This document shows positions 62,677-64,000 of a stretch of 64,000 bases of DNA, piece by piece. This stretch comes from Pseudomonas violetae (lineage in GTDB: Bacteria > Pseudomonadota > Gammaproteobacteria > Pseudomonadales > Pseudomonadaceae). The DNA is taken from assembly GCF_023072615.1 (NCBI RefSeq), contig NZ_JAKNRW010000003.1, positions 372,001-436,000 on the forward strand, read 5' to 3'. Position numbers and translations under genes: made by a program. Under the pieces are notes generated by a model. It saw only the letters and a program-made list of their open reading frames with translations, searched no databases and was not told where the DNA came from. Each line of letters begins with the position of its first letter. Position 1 is the stretch's first letter.

Positions 62677-64000
62677 CTAGACCGCTGCAGAGCCGACGCG
62701 GCCCTTGCGCAGTGCATCGATGACCGCTTCTTTTGGACCGTCGGCGACGATCCGTCCGTTATCCAGTACTACCAGCCGATCCACCAGGCTGAGCATGGAG
62801 GTCCGGTGGGTGACCAGCAGCAAGGTTTTGCCCTGGACCCAGCCGTGGAGTTTTTGCCGCAGGACGTCTTCGCTGCTGTTGTCCATGGCGCTGGTGGGCT
62901 CGTCGAGCAGCATGATCGGCGGATCGAGCAACAAGGCCCGGGCCAGCAGCACGGCCTGGCGCTGGCCACCGGAAAGCAACTGCCCGCGTTCACCCACGGG
63001 CCGGTCGAAGCCTTGGGGGTGCTGACGGGCGAGTTCGGTGACGCCGGTGAGTTCCGCTACTTCCAGCATCCGCGCATCACTGATGTAGCGAGCGCCCAGT
63101 GTCAGGTTGTCGCGCAAGCTACCGGCCAGCAAAGGCAAGTCATGCGCAACGTAACCAATTTGCTGGCGCAAATCGGCGACGTCGAGTTGTCGCAGATCCA
63201 GGCCGTCGAGCAGCAACTGGCCCTCTTCGGGTGTGTAGAAACCCATCACCAGGCGGGCGAGGGTGCTTTTTCCCGAGCCGCTGCGGCCGATGATCCCGAT
63301 GCGCTCACCGGGTTTCATGCTGAAACTGACGTTGTGCAGCGCCGGGGCACTCTGGCCGTTGTAGTGAAAGGTCACGCCACTGACGTCGAGGGCGCCTTGC
63401 AGTTGCGTGCGCTCCAAGGGCCGTTGCCGGGCGTCACGCTCCTGAGGCAGGCCCATCAGCGCGTCGGTACTTTTCATGGTCAGCTGTGCTTGTTGGTAAC
63501 GCGTGATCAGGCCAGCGATTTGCCCGAGCGGCGCCAGCACCCGGCTGCCGAGCATGTAGGTCGCCACCAGTGCACCGACGCTGAGGTTACCGGCGATGAT
63601 GCTGTAGACCCCGGCGACGATGGTCGCCATACCGGAAAATTGTTGGATGAACAGGGTGCCGTTGGTGGCCAGGGCTGAGAGATTGCGCGCGTGGCTGTCG
63701 AGGCGGGTCAGGGCGCCGTGGGTGGTTTCCCATTTGTGCTGACGTTCGCTTTCGGCGCTGCAAGCCTTGAGGGTTTCCAGGCCACCCAGGGTTTCAATAA
63801 GTAGGGCCTGACGTTCCGCACCCAGGGTCAGGCTTTTTTGCACGGTGTCGCGCAGGCGCGCCTGGATAATCATTGCGAAGAGGATGGTGATCGGGAATGC
63901 CAGCAATGGGATCACCACCAGCCATCCACCCAGCAGGCCGATCACCACCAGCATCAGCGCGGCGAAAGGCAGGTCGATCAGGCTGGTGAGGGTCACAGCG
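62677..64000 (-). CDS. lapB: Type I secretion ABC transporter, LapB-like (5' part outside window)
   Basis: About 440 C-terminal residues of a protein usually near 718. It starts in the membrane domain (SLIDLPFAALMLVVIGLLGG) and ends with the ATPase: Walker A GRSGSGKST, signature LSGGQRQ, Walker B MLLDEPTSAMD and H-loop VTHRTS. The reading frame is open to the window edge, so the missing part, including any C39-like N-terminal domain, lies beyond 64000. It forms an operon with lapC. No adhesin or outer-membrane partner is in the window. Confidence 0.87.
   Translation of the reverse strand, partial: AVTLTSLIDLPFAALMLVVIGLLGGWLVVIPLLAFPITILFAMIIQARLRDTVQKSLTLGAERQALLIETLGGLETLKACSAESERQHKWETTHGALTRLDSHARNLSALATNGTLFIQQFSGMATIVAGVYSIIAGNLSVGALVATYMLGSRVLAPLGQIAGLITRYQQAQLTMKSTDALMGLPQERDARQRPLERTQLQGALDVSGVTFHYNGQSAPALHNVSFSMKPGERIGIIGRSGSGKSTLARLVMGFYTPEEGQLLLDGLDLRQLDVADLRQQIGYVAHDLPLLAGSLRDNLTLGARYISDARMLEVAELTGVTELARQHPQGFDRPVGERGQLLSGGQRQAVLLARALLLDPPIMLLDEPTSAMDNSSEDVLRQKLHGWVQGKTLLLVTHRTSMLSLVDRLVVLDNGRIVADGPKEAVIDALRKGRVGSAAV

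Overview
The window is chromosomal DNA of a fluorescent Pseudomonas, most likely the P. fluorescens species complex. The reasons are high GC, densely packed genes on both strands, and REP/REPIN repeats of the type known from that group (core GAGCGAGCTTGCTCGCGA). Gene sets such as rnd-ycgL, the guanidinobutyrate (gbu) cluster and a Lap-type type I secretion system also fit. About 54 protein genes can be supported. There are no rRNA or tRNA genes, no CRISPR array, and no intact insertion sequence or prophage.

Layout. 1-870: a Sel1-repeat/DUF6396 gene broken by a frameshift. 1-5 kb: a LysR regulator, a CynX/NimT-type exporter and a glutamine-synthetase-like gamma-glutamyl ligase. 5-7 kb: lipid A phosphoethanolamine transferase eptA. 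7-19 kb: housekeeping and conserved hypothetical genes (RNase D, YcgL, hydroxyacid dehydrogenase, nitroreductase, YcgN, a degenerate M61-like protein, tRNA/rRNA methyltransferase, YajD, oligopeptidase B, class II amidotransferase). 19-25 kb: a MoxR ATPase/VWA pair, a DUF748 protein, cysK, lpxO and an EamA exporter. 25.7-33 kb: aceK, hrpA and a FabH-like synthase. 33-44 kb: porin, DUF482 acyltransferase, aqpZ, ABC exporter, periplasmic cyclophilin, hydrolase, LysR, azoR and a second EamA transporter. 43.6-54.9 kb: mechanosensitive channel, DEAD-box helicase, DUF899, a DUF6279 lipoprotein, a TorF-like porin, CvfB, a YbfB-type MFS with a divergent LysR, a 42-residue small protein, and an ACP-like protein without its serine. 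55-60.6 kb: the gbu cluster (SSS symporter, NCS1 permease, NTF2-like protein, gbuA, divergent gbuR). 60.6-64 kb: a DTW-domain tRNA modification enzyme and lapC/lapB, with lapB cut by the window end.

How the genes work together. Two genes act on lipid A (eptA adds phosphoethanolamine, lpxO hydroxylates a secondary acyl chain). Two clusters suggest amine or guanidine catabolism: the GS-like ligase with its exporter and LysR, and the gbu cluster, in which guanidinobutyrase would release urea and 4-aminobutyrate from a substrate imported by one of two permeases. LapB/LapC would move a large adhesin through the inner membrane. aceK controls isocitrate flux between the TCA cycle and the glyoxylate shunt.

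Intergenic space is dominated by at least twelve REP doublets (REPINs) of several sequence classes, mostly between converging genes or at 3' ends. One supplies the stop codon of a lipoprotein gene. Another lies between gbuA and gbuR. No wholly new multi-gene system was recognised. The most unusual items are the serine-less ACP-like protein, the peptidase-like protein that has lost both zinc-binding histidines, the frameshifted DUF6396 gene, a 68-bp inverted-repeat element near 42.5 kb, and two palindromes placed like LysR operators.
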